Below are positions 47,743-56,275 of a stretch of DNA of 64,000 bases, piece after piece (the stretch's first letter is position 1; each line of letters starts with the position of its first letter). The stretch is from Micromonospora rubida. GTDB taxonomy: Bacteria > Actinomycetota > Actinomycetes > Mycobacteriales > Micromonosporaceae. A program made the position numbers and the translations under genes. Location of the stretch: positions 186,001-250,000 of the forward strand of contig NZ_JAAALO010000008.1 in NCBI RefSeq assembly GCF_009908295.1. The letters are read 5' to 3'. The notes beneath the pieces are model-generated. The model ran no database searches and was not told where the DNA came from. It saw only the letters and a program-made list of their open reading frames with translations.

Positions 47743-48584
47743 TGACGACGCCTCGGCGGGCGGCGGTGGTCGGCAAGCCGATCAGCCACTCCCTCTCCCC
47801 GGTGATCCACAACGCCGGCTACGCCGCGGCCGGCCTCGCCGGGTGGTCGTACACGACGATCGAGTGCGCGGAGGCGGAGCTGCCGGCCATGGTCGCCGGC
47901 CTCGGCCCCGAGTGGGCCGGGCTGTCGGTGACCATGCCGTGCAAGGAGGCGACCCTCGCCCTCGCGGCCGAGGTGTCGCCGGTCGCCGCCGCGATGGGCG
48001 CGGCGAACACCCTGGTCCACCGGCCCGACGGCTCCTGGTACGCGGACAACACCGACGCCGCCGGGATGGCCGAGCTGCTCACGGCGGCGGACGTCCGGCC
48101 CGGGGCCCGGGTGACGGTGCTCGGCGCGGGCGGCACCGGCCGGGCCGCCCTGGCCGCCGCCGCCCGCCTCGGCTCGGGCACCGTGACCGTGGTGGCCCGG
48201 CGAGCCTCGGCGATCGACGAGCTGCGCCCGGCCGCCGACGCGCTCGGCCTGCGGCTGGCCGGCGCTGACTGGGCCGACGCCCTGCGCCACACCGACGCCG
48301 ACGTGGTGGTCTCCACCGTGCCGAAGGGCGTCACCGACCAACTCGCCGCCGAGGCGCGGTGGCGGCCCGGCGCGGTCTACTTCGACGCGCTCTACGACCC
48401 GTGGCCCACCCCGCTCGCCGCCTCGGCCGAGGCAGCCGGGTGCCGGGTCGTCTCCGGGCTGGACCTGCTGGTCGCCCAGGCAGTCGGCCAGTTCGAGCAC
48501 TTCACCGGCGTCCGCGCCCCGGTCCCGGCGATGGCTGCCGCGCTGTCGGCCGAGGTCGGCATCGATATCCGCCCGGTCCGGTAG
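47742..48584 (+). CDS. aroE: Shikimate dehydrogenase
   Basis: This 280-residue enzyme reduces 3-dehydroshikimate to shikimate with NADPH. Seen: the substrate motif GKPISHSLSPVIHNAGY, the catalytic-lysine motif LSVTMPCKEATLALA, NTLV and DNTDAAGM, and the cofactor loop VLGAGGTGRAAL. It is coupled to mltG. The rest of the chorismate pathway follows after one intervening gene. Confidence 0.94.
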   Translation: MTTPRRAAVVGKPISHSLSPVIHNAGYAAAGLAGWSYTTIECAEAELPAMVAGLGPEWAGLSVTMPCKEATLALAAEVSPVAAAMGAANTLVHRPDGSWYADNTDAAGMAELLTAADVRPGARVTVLGAGGTGRAALAAAARLGSGTVTVVARRASAIDELRPAADALGLRLAGADWADALRHTDADVVVSTVPKGVTDQLAAEARWRPGAVYFDALYDPWPTPLAASAEAAGCRVVSGLDLLVAQAVGQFEHFTGVRAPVPAMAAALSAEVGIDIRPVR

Positions 48585-48706
48585 CCCGGTCTCGCCGGCC
48601 CGGTCGAGCCGACGCTCGGCGACCAGCAAGATCATCTGTTGTGCATCCGCGGTCGGTGCCACGCCGGGAGCGGGCCTGGCACCGCGGCTCTCAGGACGAG
48701 GTCGAC

Positions 48707-49537
48707 ATGTCTTCCAGGCCATCGGCCGCCCCCGCTGAGCAGCGGGTCACCTCCGGCGAGCAGGCGTCGTCAGTGCTCGGAATGGGACTCAAGCGCAGGC
48801 TGGCGGTCGCAGCTGACCCCGAAGCGTCGCACGTCGTGGTCGAGGTGTTGATGGCTGATCCGGCACCGGCGGTACGTCGGCGGGTCGGGGGCCGTTTCGG
48901 GGTCCCGGAGGCTGTCCTGCGCCGCCTCGCTGCCGACCCGGACGACAAGGTGCGCCAGGCGGTGGCGGAGAACCCGGGCTGTCCGCCGGAACTGCTCGTA
49001 GTGCTGGTTGACGACCCGAACTTCCACGTCCGGTTCGCGGTCCTTGACCATCCCCGCGTCGACCGTCGAGTGCACGAGGCCGTCTGCCGATCCTCTGACG
49101 AGGACCTTCGTCGCGTCCTCGCTGAGTCGGGCTCGTTCGACGACGACATCGGCGTCGAACTGCTTGCCGATCCGTCGGCGGCTGTCCGGGCCGGTCTGGC
49201 CGCCAACACCACGGCGGCGCACACTCTCGCCGTTCTGCTACGGGATTCCGAGCCGAAGGTGCGGGCAGGCGCGGCCCTCAACCCCCGGACGACCGCCGAG
49301 GACCGTCGTGGTCTCGCCCGGGACAAAGCGGCGGCCGTGCGCATGGCGCTGGTGCAGTCCGTCGAGTTGGCGGAGGAGGACCTTCAGGCTCTCGCGGCTG
49401 ACCGTTCCACCAACGTCCGGTGGTGGCTGGCGACCGTACCGTGGACACCTCGGGTGATCCTGCGCGTCTTGGCCGACGACAGGTCATCGGAAGTCAGCAC
49501 GCAGGCGCGGATACGACTCGGACTCGCGGAGGGCTGA
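48707..49537 (+). CDS. HEAT-like/leucine-rich-variant repeat protein
   Basis: This 276-residue protein is built from ~24-residue helical repeats of the pattern LA-DPD--VR-AVAENP--P-ELL, for example LAADPDDKVRQAVAENPG, LVDDPNFHVRFAVLDHPR, LADPSAAVRAGLAANT and LRDSEPKVRAGAALNP. Such solenoids bind proteins or nucleic acids. No catalytic motif is seen. It separates aroE from aroC, which are usually close. Third-position GC looks slightly lower than in its neighbours, a possible sign of insertion. ATG 48707 is chosen; the ribosome site is weak. Confidence 0.78.
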   Translation: MSSRPSAAPAEQRVTSGEQASSVLGMGLKRRLAVAADPEASHVVVEVLMADPAPAVRRRVGGRFGVPEAVLRRLAADPDDKVRQAVAENPGCPPELLVVLVDDPNFHVRFAVLDHPRVDRRVHEAVCRSSDEDLRRVLAESGSFDDDIGVELLADPSAAVRAGLAANTTAAHTLAVLLRDSEPKVRAGAALNPRTTAEDRRGLARDKAAAVRMALVQSVELAEEDLQALAADRSTNVRWWLATVPWTPRVILRVLADDRSSEVSTQARIRLGLAEG

Positions 49538-49622
49538 GCGCAACGGCGGGCGCGGCGTCCGCAGGGCGGGACACGGCGGGCGGTGCGGTGGGACGTAACC
49601 CGGTCGTGACAGACTTGCCGAC

Positions 49623-50801
49623 GTGTTGCGCTGGCTGACTGCAGGTGAATCGCACGGTCCCGCCCTCGTCGCGATGATGGAGGGCGTGCCCGCCGGGATC
49701 GGGGTGACCACCGGCGAGATCGCCGGTGAGCTGGCTCGCCGCCGGCTCGGCTACGGCCGGGGCGCCCGGATGGCGTTCGAGCGGGACGAGATCGAGGTGA
49801 TCGGCGGGCTCCGGCACGGTGTCACCCTGGGCAGCCCGGTGGCCATCCGGGTCGGCAACTCCGAGTGGCCCAAGTGGCAGACGGTGATGGCCGCCGATCC
49901 GGTGGACCCCGACGAGCTGGCCCAGCAGGCCCGCAACGCCCCGCTGACCCGCCCGCGCCCGGGCCACGCCGACCTGGCCGGCATGCAGAAGTACGGTCAC
50001 ACCGACGCCCGGCCGATCCTGGAGCGGGCCAGCGCGCGGGAGACCGCCGCCCGGGTCGCCGTCGGCACCGTGGCGAAGGCGCTGATCAAGCAGGCCCTCG
50101 GCATCGAGATCGTCTCGCACGTGGTGGAGCTGGGCCCGGTCGCGGTCAAGCCGGGGCTGCGCCCGACGCCGCAGGACGCCGAGCGGATCGACGCCGACCC
50201 GCTGCGCTGCCTCGACCCGGAGGCCAGCGCCCGGATGGTCGCCGAGGTCGACGCCGCGAAGAAGGCCGCCGACACCCTCGGCGGCGTGGTCGAGGTGCTG
50301 GCGTACGGGGTGCCGCCGGGCCTGGGCAGTCACGTGCAGTGGGACCGCAAGCTCGACGCCCGGCTCGCCACGGCGCTGATGTCCATCCAGGCGATCAAGG
50401 GCGTGGAGATCGGCGACGGCTGGCAGCAGGCCCGCTCGCGCGGCTCCGAGGCGCACGACGAGATCATCCCCACCACGACCGGGGTGCGCCGGGTCACCGA
50501 CCGGGCCGGTGGCCTGGAGGGCGGCATCACCACCGGCGAGCCGCTGCGGGTGAAGGCGGCCATGAAGCCGATCTCCTCGTTGAACCGGGCCCTGGCCACC
50601 GTCGACGTGACCACGGGGGAGGCGGCGACGGCGATCAACCAGCGTTCCGACGTCTGCGCCGTGCCGGCCGCCGCAGTGGTCGCCGAGGCGATGGTGGCCC
50701 TGGTGCTCGCGGAGGCCGCCACGGAGAAGTTCGGCGGCGACTCGGTGGCCGAGATCCGCCGGAACCTGGCCGGCTACCTCGACTCTCTGGTGATCCGGTG
50801 A
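49623..50801 (+). CDS. aroC: Chorismate synthase
   Basis: This 392-residue FMN-dependent enzyme makes chorismate from EPSP. Signature motifs are present: LRWLTAGESHGPALVAMMEG, RPGHADLAGMQKYGHTDARP, ERASARETAARVAVG and SRGSEAHDEI. Length is typical. No clear ribosome site is seen before the GTG. It overlaps aroK by four bases. Confidence 0.96.
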   Translation: MLRWLTAGESHGPALVAMMEGVPAGIGVTTGEIAGELARRRLGYGRGARMAFERDEIEVIGGLRHGVTLGSPVAIRVGNSEWPKWQTVMAADPVDPDELAQQARNAPLTRPRPGHADLAGMQKYGHTDARPILERASARETAARVAVGTVAKALIKQALGIEIVSHVVELGPVAVKPGLRPTPQDAERIDADPLRCLDPEASARMVAEVDAAKKAADTLGGVVEVLAYGVPPGLGSHVQWDRKLDARLATALMSIQAIKGVEIGDGWQQARSRGSEAHDEIIPTTTGVRRVTDRAGGLEGGITTGEPLRVKAAMKPISSLNRALATVDVTTGEAATAINQRSDVCAVPAAAVVAEAMVALVLAEAATEKFGGDSVAEIRRNLAGYLDSLVIR

Positions 50802-51310
50802 ACCAGACGCGACCGGTGGTCGTCCTCGTCGGGTCGCCGGGGTCCGGCAAGACCACCGTCGGGACGGCGCTCGCCGCGCTGCTCGGGGTGGAGTTCCGGG
50901 ACACCGACGCCGACATCGAGCGGCTGGCCGGCAAGCCGATCCCGGAGATCTTCGTCGACGAGGGGGAGGCGCACTTCCGTACCCTCGAACGGGCCGCCAC
51001 CGCCGCGGCGCTGGCCTCCTGCGCGGGGGTGCTCGCCCTCGGCGGCGGCGCGGTGCTCGCGGAGGAGAACCGGGCCGCCCTGATCGGGCACACCGTGGTG
51101 CACCTGAGCGTCGAGCTGCCCGACGCGGTGAAGCGGGTCGGGCTGGGCGCCGGCCGGCCGCTGCTGGCGATCAACCCGCGGGCGACGCTGAAGTACCTGA
51201 TGGACCAGCGCCGCCCGCTCTACGCCGAGGTGGCGACCGCGACCGTGGTCACCGACGGGCACGGCCCGGAGGAGATTGCCGCCGAGATCGCGGCCCTGCT
51301 CAAGCCCTGA
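50798..51310 (+). CDS. aroK: Shikimate kinase
   Basis: This 170-residue enzyme phosphorylates shikimate with ATP. Walker A GSPGSGKTTVG, the shikimate-binding FRDTDADIERLAGK and LALGGGAVL are present, with a lid region RPLLAINPRATLKYLMDQRR. It is coupled to aroC. Downstream the pathway is interrupted by two genes on the other strand before aroB. Confidence 0.95.
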   Translation: MNQTRPVVVLVGSPGSGKTTVGTALAALLGVEFRDTDADIERLAGKPIPEIFVDEGEAHFRTLERAATAAALASCAGVLALGGGAVLAEENRAALIGHTVVHLSVELPDAVKRVGLGAGRPLLAINPRATLKYLMDQRRPLYAEVATATVVTDGHGPEEIAAEIAALLKP

Positions 51311-51336
51311 CCCCGCCCAGCCCCGGGATGAGGGGG

Positions 51337-52131
51337 TCAGGAACGGGCCGCCACCGGTCGCGCCGGCCGCGCCGGCCTCGGGCCCTTCCGCACCGGTCGC
51401 CAGGTGGCGAGCAGCGCCAGGGCGAGCGCGATCTCGGCGAGGTCGCCCCCGTAGTACATGACCGTCGCCCCGGCCCGGAGCTGGTCGGGCGGTCCCGGCA
51501 CGTCCACGGCGAGCCCGGCGTACAGGAGTTGGGCGAGGGCGGCGTGGGCGGCGACGGCGACGCCGAGCACCACTAGCCGGGCCGGCACCCGGGGCCGGTG
51601 CGGGCCCGGGTCGGGGCCGGCGACCGACCAGGTGAACAGGCAGCCGGCGAGCAGGAAGTGCAGGTGCACCAGGTGGTGCAGCGGCGGCGACGTCAGGGTG
51701 GCCCGGTACAGCGGCGTCAGGTACAGCAGGTACAGCCCGCCGGCGGTCAGCGCCAGCCCGGTGACCGGGTGGGCGAGCGCGCCCAGCGCCGGCCGGCGCA
51801 GCAGCCGGACCAGCGCCCGGCCGCGCCGCCGGTCCACGGTGCGCAGCAGCAGGGTGCCCGGCGCGCCGAGCACCAGCCCCAGCGGCGCCAGCATGCCGAT
51901 CAGCAGGTGCTGCCACGCGTGCCCGGCGAAGCCGCCCGCTGGCAGGCCGAGCCCGACCGCGAGCAGGCCCGCGCCGGCGCCGAAGGCCGCCGTCCGCCGG
52001 TGCGGCCACCCGCCGCCGCCCGGGCCCCGCTGCCGCAGCGCGGCGGCGAGGTAGACCCAGAACAGCGCCAGGGGTACGAGCAGCGCCGGCCCCGGGGCGA
52101 ACCCGTCGTGGCCGGCGTGGGCCGGGGTCAC
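51337..52131 (-). CDS. Cytochrome c oxidase assembly factor CtaG (caa3-type)
   Basis: This 264-residue membrane protein has ~7 hydrophobic segments and the CtaG_Bacillus/DUF1404-like histidine pattern: FAGHAWQHLLIGMLAPLGLV, the ALPGTLLLR-like GAPGTLLLRTVDRRR, PLHHLVHLHFLLAGCLFTW and GATVMYYGGDLAEIALA. CtaG helps build copper centres of cytochrome oxidase. The GTG start overlaps the stop of the DUF2243 gene (GTGA), so the two work as a pair. They are inverted relative to the aro genes around them. Confidence 0.82.
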   Translation of the reverse strand: MTPAHAGHDGFAPGPALLVPLALFWVYLAAALRQRGPGGGGWPHRRTAAFGAGAGLLAVGLGLPAGGFAGHAWQHLLIGMLAPLGLVLGAPGTLLLRTVDRRRGRALVRLLRRPALGALAHPVTGLALTAGGLYLLYLTPLYRATLTSPPLHHLVHLHFLLAGCLFTWSVAGPDPGPHRPRVPARLVVLGVAVAAHAALAQLLYAGLAVDVPGPPDQLRAGATVMYYGGDLAEIALALALLATWRPVRKGPRPARPARPVAARS

Positions 52132-52682
52132 CGCCGGTCGGCGCAGACGTCCACGGCCGTGCCGCGCCGCTGCACCAGCCAGCCGCCGGCGACCAGCGCC
52201 GCCCCGAACGCCAGGAACCCGAGGTCCCACCAGGTCTGGTATTCGCCGCCGCGCACGTGGTGGATGCCGAGCAGGTGGTGGTCGACGACCCCCTCGACGA
52301 GGTTGAACAGCCCCCAGCCGACCAGCGCCCAGCCCCACAGCACGGGGGAGCGCCACAGCCGGCCCCGGGACCGGGTCACCCGGGAGTAGAGCAGGGCCAG
52401 CCCGGCCAGCACCGCCACCCAGGTCACCACGTGGAAGATCCCGTCCCACAGGGTGTTGATCTCCAGCCCGGGCACCGTGTCCACCGGGTACGCCCGCACC
52501 CCGACGTTGTCGCTTCCGGTGCTGCTGAGCATGTGGTGCCACTGGAGCACCTGATGCAGCACGATGCCGTCGGCGAAGCCGCCGAGGCCGACGCCGAGGA
52601 TGATGGCGGGCAACCGGATGTCGGCGCCGAGGACGGTGGCGGACCCCCGGATTTCGGTGCCGCTGGTCGTGGGTGTGCTCAT
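52128..52682 (-). CDS. DUF2243-family membrane protein
   Basis: This 184-residue membrane protein has about four hydrophobic segments and the DUF2243 signature GFADGIVLHQVLQWHHML, later LVEGVVDHHLLGIHHVR, with several histidines that could bind metal or haem. It is regularly found next to CtaG-like genes. The ATG at 52682 lies behind GGAGGTTCCCCCG. Function is unknown. Confidence 0.88.
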   Translation of the reverse strand: MSTPTTSGTEIRGSATVLGADIRLPAIILGVGLGGFADGIVLHQVLQWHHMLSSTGSDNVGVRAYPVDTVPGLEINTLWDGIFHVVTWVAVLAGLALLYSRVTRSRGRLWRSPVLWGWALVGWGLFNLVEGVVDHHLLGIHHVRGGEYQTWWDLGFLAFGAALVAGGWLVQRRGTAVDVCADRR

Positions 52683-52822
52683 CGGGGGAACCTCCGCCTC
52701 GTCGACTGGTCCGTGCTGCAACGCTGCCCCCGTTCTGCCCAGCTCAACGCCGACGGGTGCCCGCCGGTCACGCCCGGCGGCCACGGAGTGGACAGTCGCC
52801 GCCGGGCCCCCGCCGGCTGGAC

Positions 52823-52828
52823 TAGGCT
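52823..52828 (+). promoter_or_regulatory. Candidate -10 box for leaderless aroB
   Basis: TAGGCT ends eight bases before the ATG at 52837. No Shine-Dalgarno sequence lies between. The aroB-aroQ pair thus seems to have its own promoter, as expected after the inverted ctaG/DUF2243 pair. Confidence 0.45.
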
Positions 52829-52836
52829 GCCGGGCG

Positions 52837-53913
52837 ATGGACGAGGTGACCCGTATTCCGGTCGGCGGCGAGCGGCCGTACGACGTGCTGGTGGGACGCG
52901 ACCTGCTCGACGCGCTACCGGCGTTGCTGCCCGACGCGACCCGGGTGGCGGTGCTGCACGCGCCGCCGCTGAAAGGGCTGGCCGACGCGCTCGGCGCCCG
53001 CCTGGCCGCCGTCGGGATGACACCGCTGACCGTGGAGGTGCCGGACGCCGAGGCGGGCAAGGCCGTCGAGGTGGCCGCCGCGTGCTGGGACCGGCTCGGC
53101 GAGGCGGGCTTCACCCGTACCGATGCGGTGGTCGGGGTGGGCGGCGGCGCGGTCACCGACCTGGCCGGCTTCGTCGCGGCCTGCTGGCTGCGCGGGGTGC
53201 GCTGGGTGGCGGTGGCGACCTCGCTGCTCGGCATGGTCGACGCCGCCGTCGGCGGCAAGACCGGGATCAACACCGCGGCCGGCAAGAACCTGGTCGGCGG
53301 CTTCCACCCGCCGGTCGGGGTGCTGTGCGACCTCACGGTGCTCGACAGCCTTCCGCCGGCCGACCTGGCCGCCGGCCTGGCCGAGGTGGTCAAGTGCGGG
53401 TTCATCGTCGACCCGGTGATCCTCGACCTGGTCGAGCGGGAACGGGCCGCGGCCACCGACCCGACCTCGCCGGTGGTGCGGGAGCTGGTCGAGCGGGCGA
53501 TCCGGGTCAAGGCCGACGTGGTCTCCGGCGACCTGCGCGAGTCCGGGATACGCGAGGTGCTCAACTACGGCCACACCCTGGCCCACGCGATCGAGAAGGT
53601 GGAGGGGTACCGCTGGCGGCACGGGCACGCCGTCGCCGTCGGCCTGGTCTACGCGGCCGAGCTGGCCCGGCTGGCCGGCCGGCTGGACTCCGCGACCGCG
53701 GCCCGGCACCGCACGGTGCTCACGGCGCTCGGGCTGCCGACGGGCTACCGGGCCGACGCGTGGCCGCAGCTGCTGGCCGCGATGCGGGTGGACAAGAAGG
53801 CCCGGGGCTCGCGGCTGCGGTTCGTGGTGCTCGACGGCCTGGCCCGCCCGACGATCCTGGAGGGCCCGGACGACGAGCTGCTGCACGCCGCCTACGAGGA
53901 GATCACCTCATGA
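52837..53913 (+). CDS. aroB: 3-Dehydroquinate synthase
   Basis: This 358-residue NAD- and metal-dependent enzyme closes the first ring of the shikimate pathway. Seen: VVGVGGGAVTDLAGFVAACW, TSLLGMVDAAVGGKTGINT, AGLAEVVKCGFI, the metal-binding GHTLAHAIE and GHAVAVG. Length is normal. It overlaps aroQ (ATGA). Confidence 0.96.
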   Translation: MDEVTRIPVGGERPYDVLVGRDLLDALPALLPDATRVAVLHAPPLKGLADALGARLAAVGMTPLTVEVPDAEAGKAVEVAAACWDRLGEAGFTRTDAVVGVGGGAVTDLAGFVAACWLRGVRWVAVATSLLGMVDAAVGGKTGINTAAGKNLVGGFHPPVGVLCDLTVLDSLPPADLAAGLAEVVKCGFIVDPVILDLVERERAAATDPTSPVVRELVERAIRVKADVVSGDLRESGIREVLNYGHTLAHAIEKVEGYRWRHGHAVAVGLVYAAELARLAGRLDSATAARHRTVLTALGLPTGYRADAWPQLLAAMRVDKKARGSRLRFVVLDGLARPTILEGPDDELLHAAYEEITS

Positions 53914-54359
53914 GGGTGTACGTGCTGAACGGGCCGAACCTGGGCCGGCTGGGCACCCGCCAGGTCGACGTGTACGGGGCGACCAGCTACGCCGACCTGG
54001 TGACGCTGTGCGTGCGGACCGGCCGGGAACTGGGGCTGGACGTGGTGGTCCGGCAGACCGACGCCGAGCACGAGCTGGTCGGCTGGCTGCACGAGGCGGC
54101 CGACGAGGGCGCGGCGGTGGTGCTCAACCCGGCCGCCTGGTCGCACTACTCGATCGCGGTCCGGGACGCCTGCGCGATGCTGCGGGCCCCCCTCGTCGAG
54201 GTGCACATCTCCAACATCCACGCCCGGGAGGAGTTCCGCCGGCACTCGGTGGTCTCCGCCGTGGCGACCGGGGTGATCTGTGGCCTGGGTCTCGACGGCT
54301 ACCGCCTCGCCCTGCACCACCTGGCGGCCCGCCCGGGCGCGGCGGCGGCCGGCGGTTGA
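53910..54359 (+). CDS. aroQ: Type II 3-dehydroquinate dehydratase
   Basis: This 149-residue dodecamer-type enzyme dehydrates 3-dehydroquinate. Seen: VYVLNGPNLGRLGTRQVDVYG with the catalytic Arg/Tyr loop, LNPAAWSHYSIAVRDA, and EVHISNIHAREEFRRHS. With aroE, aroC, aroK and aroB it gives five of the seven shikimate-pathway steps in this window. Confidence 0.95.
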   Translation: MRVYVLNGPNLGRLGTRQVDVYGATSYADLVTLCVRTGRELGLDVVVRQTDAEHELVGWLHEAADEGAAVVLNPAAWSHYSIAVRDACAMLRAPLVEVHISNIHAREEFRRHSVVSAVATGVICGLGLDGYRLALHHLAARPGAAAAGG

Positions 54360-54388
54360 CGGCGGGGACGGCCGGCGGCGGCAGGCAG

Positions 54389-54394
54389 TAGACT
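54389..54394 (+). promoter_or_regulatory. Candidate -10 box for efp-nusB
   Basis: TAGACT, a good TANNNT match, lies 39-44 bases before the efp ATG. Confidence 0.4.
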
Positions 54395-54432
54395 TGCCAG
54401 GTCTGTCCGCCAATTGATGATCAAGGCAGGAA

Positions 54433-54990
54433 ATGGCCTCCACCAACGACCTGAAGAACGGCCTGGTACTCAACCTCGACGGAGAGCTCTGGTCCGTCGT
54501 CGAGTTCCAGCACGTCAAGCCCGGTAAGGGTGGCGCGTTCGTGCGCACCACCCTGAAGAACGTGCTGTCCGGCAAGGTGGTCGACAAGACCTTCAACGCG
54601 GGCACCAAGGTCGTAACCGCGACCGTGGACAAGCGCACCATGCAGTACCTCTACGCCGACGGCGAGGACTACGTCTTCATGGATCTGGAGACGTTCGACC
54701 AGATCACCGTCCCCGACGGCACCGTGGGGGAGGCGGCCAACTACCTCCTCCCCGAGGCCGAGGCGACCGTCGCCACCCACGAGGGCGTGCCGCTGTACAT
54801 CGAGCTGCCGACCTCCGTCGTGTTGGAGGTCACCTACACCGAGCCGGGCCTGCAGGGCGATCGCTCCACCGGCGGCAACAAGCCGGCGACCGTCGAGACC
54901 GGCGCGACCGTGCCCGTCCCGCTGTTCATCACCACCGGCGAGAAGATCAAGGTCGACACCCGCGACGGCCGTTACCTCGGCCGCGCCTGA
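54433..54990 (+). CDS. efp: Elongation factor P
   Basis: This 185-residue protein binds ribosomes stalled at proline runs. The three-domain layout is visible, with the tip loop KPGKGGAFVRTTLKNV holding the functional lysine, and the C-terminal signature GATVPVPLFITTGEKIKVDT. Proline-rich proteins in this window (for example 39359-42388) would depend on it. An AAGGCAGGA box precedes the ATG. It overlaps nusB by one base. Confidence 0.97.
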   Translation: MASTNDLKNGLVLNLDGELWSVVEFQHVKPGKGGAFVRTTLKNVLSGKVVDKTFNAGTKVVTATVDKRTMQYLYADGEDYVFMDLETFDQITVPDGTVGEAANYLLPEAEATVATHEGVPLYIELPTSVVLEVTYTEPGLQGDRSTGGNKPATVETGATVPVPLFITTGEKIKVDTRDGRYLGRA

Positions 54991-55424
54991 TGGCCGAGGG
55001 CGCCAAGCAGCAGATGCCGGCACGCCGGAAGGCGCGCAAGCGGGCGCTGGACGTGCTCTACGAGGCCGACCTGCGTAACCAGCCTCCGGTGGAGGTGCTC
55101 GCCGGCTACCTCGAGCGGATCGAGAAGCCCCACCCGGAGCACCTCGGGTACGCGGTCGGCCTCGTCGAGGGGGTGGCCGCGCACCTGGACCGGATCGACG
55201 AGCTGATCGCCAGCTACGCCGAGGGCTGGACGCTGGACCGGATGCCGGTCGTCGACCGCAACCTGGCCCGGATCGCGGTGTACGAGCTGCTCTACGTCGA
55301 CGAGCTCGACGACCCGGTGGCGATCAGCGAGGCCGTCGAGCTGGCCCGGCAGATGTCGACCGACGACTCGCCGCGCTTCCTCAACGGGGTGCTCGGCCGG
55401 ATCGCCGAGTACGCCACCCGCTGA
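54990..55424 (+). CDS. nusB: Transcription antitermination factor NusB
   Basis: This 144-residue all-helical protein works with NusE/S10 in rRNA antitermination. Seen: RKARKRALDVLYEADLRNQ at the N terminus, WTLDRMPVVDRNLARIAVYE and AISEAVELARQMSTDDSPRF, all typical. It is coupled to efp (TGATG) and ends at a very strong terminator. Confidence 0.95.
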   Translation: MAEGAKQQMPARRKARKRALDVLYEADLRNQPPVEVLAGYLERIEKPHPEHLGYAVGLVEGVAAHLDRIDELIASYAEGWTLDRMPVVDRNLARIAVYELLYVDELDDPVAISEAVELARQMSTDDSPRFLNGVLGRIAEYATR

Positions 55425-55453
55425 GCCGGCGGCGTCGCCACACCCGTACGACG

Positions 55454-55491
55454 ATGGAAGGGCCCGTGCCGGACGGCACGGGCCCTTCCAT
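55454..55491. terminator. Very strong bidirectional terminator, nusB/bldD
   Basis: Two 17-bp arms (55454-55470, ATGGAAGGGCCCGTGCC, and 55475-55491) pair perfectly around a four-base loop. It lies between the ends of convergent nusB and bldD and serves both. Confidence 0.93.
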
Positions 55492-55504
55492 CTGTCGACC
55501 GGGG

Positions 55505-55993
55505 TCAGGACGCGAAGAACGCCCGCGGGTCGGCGACGAGCACGCCGTGCTCGGTGAGGCGCTCGATCAGCCCGGACGGCGAGGCGTCGTAGACGATCGC
55601 CAGGGCGCGCAGGTCGTCGGCGCGGATGGAGAGCACCCGGCCGTTGTAGTCGCCGCGCTGCTGCTGGATGGCGCGGGCGTACCGGGCGACGTAGGCCAGC
55701 TCCTCGGAGGCCTCGTCGTAGAGCCGCTCCAGGTCCAGCACGATCTTGCTGGTGGGCTCGTGACGCACCCCGCTGCCGTCGGGCAGCAGCTCAGAGACGG
55801 GCACCCGGTAGAAGTCGGCCAGCTCGGCCAGGCGGGACACCGTGACGGCGCGGTCACCGCGCTCGTACGAGCCGACCACCACGGCCTTCCACCGCCCGCT
55901 CGACTTCTCCTCCACCCCCTGCAGGGACAAGCCCTGCTGCTGGCGGATGGAGCGCAGGCGGGCGCCCAGCGACTTGGCGTATTCAGAGGGCAT
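55505..55993 (-). CDS. bldD: BldD, c-di-GMP-dependent developmental repressor
   Basis: This 162-residue protein is the master repressor of development in sporulating actinomycetes. The N-terminal HTH (SLGARLRSIRQQQGLSLQGV, VVVGSYERGDRAVTVSRLAE) binds DNA. The C-terminal domain has the c-di-GMP motif RGD-8 residues-RxxD: RGDYNGRVLSIRADD. In Streptomyces, c-di-GMP glues two BldD C-domains so the dimer can hold DNA and block sporulation genes; the same is expected here. It is read towards nusB, with the pyr operon divergent. Confidence 0.95.
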   Translation of the reverse strand: MPSEYAKSLGARLRSIRQQQGLSLQGVEEKSSGRWKAVVVGSYERGDRAVTVSRLAELADFYRVPVSELLPDGSGVRHEPTSKIVLDLERLYDEASEELAYVARYARAIQQQRGDYNGRVLSIRADDLRALAIVYDASPSGLIERLTEHGVLVADPRAFFAS

Positions 55994-56230
55994 TCGGACA
56001 CTCCCAGTGCTGCTCGGGGTTCTCCCAGCGATCGCTACGGAGCGTGACGGTACGGGGATTGCGACACCTGGTCAAGTGGTCGTGACCCTACCGTTGAGGA
56101 GCGCAGGGTGAGTTATCCCGATTCGCCACCCTGATCCAGGGGTCAGTGCCGGCGGCGGAAGGCCCCGTGACCGCTGGTAACGTGGCGTGAGCCCCGGCCA
56201 GGCCGTTCGCGGTCCGCCGGAGGTGCCAGA

Positions 56231-56269
56231 CATCCTTTAACGACCCGTCCCGTGAGGCGGGGAAGGAGG
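56231..56269 (+). promoter_or_regulatory. PyrR-binding mRNA leader overlapping the pyrR ribosome site
   Basis: The leader ATCCTTTAACGACCCGTCC continues into CGTGAGGCGGGG and then AAGGAGG. It contains the TCCNGTGAGG-type loop (TCCCGTGAGG) that PyrR recognises, with CCCG/CGGG arms. Because the loop abuts the Shine-Dalgarno sequence AAGGAGG, bound PyrR would hide the ribosome site. This matches the translational control described for mycobacterial pyr operons rather than the attenuation of Bacillus. Confidence 0.82.
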
Positions 56270-56275
56270 TCCGCC

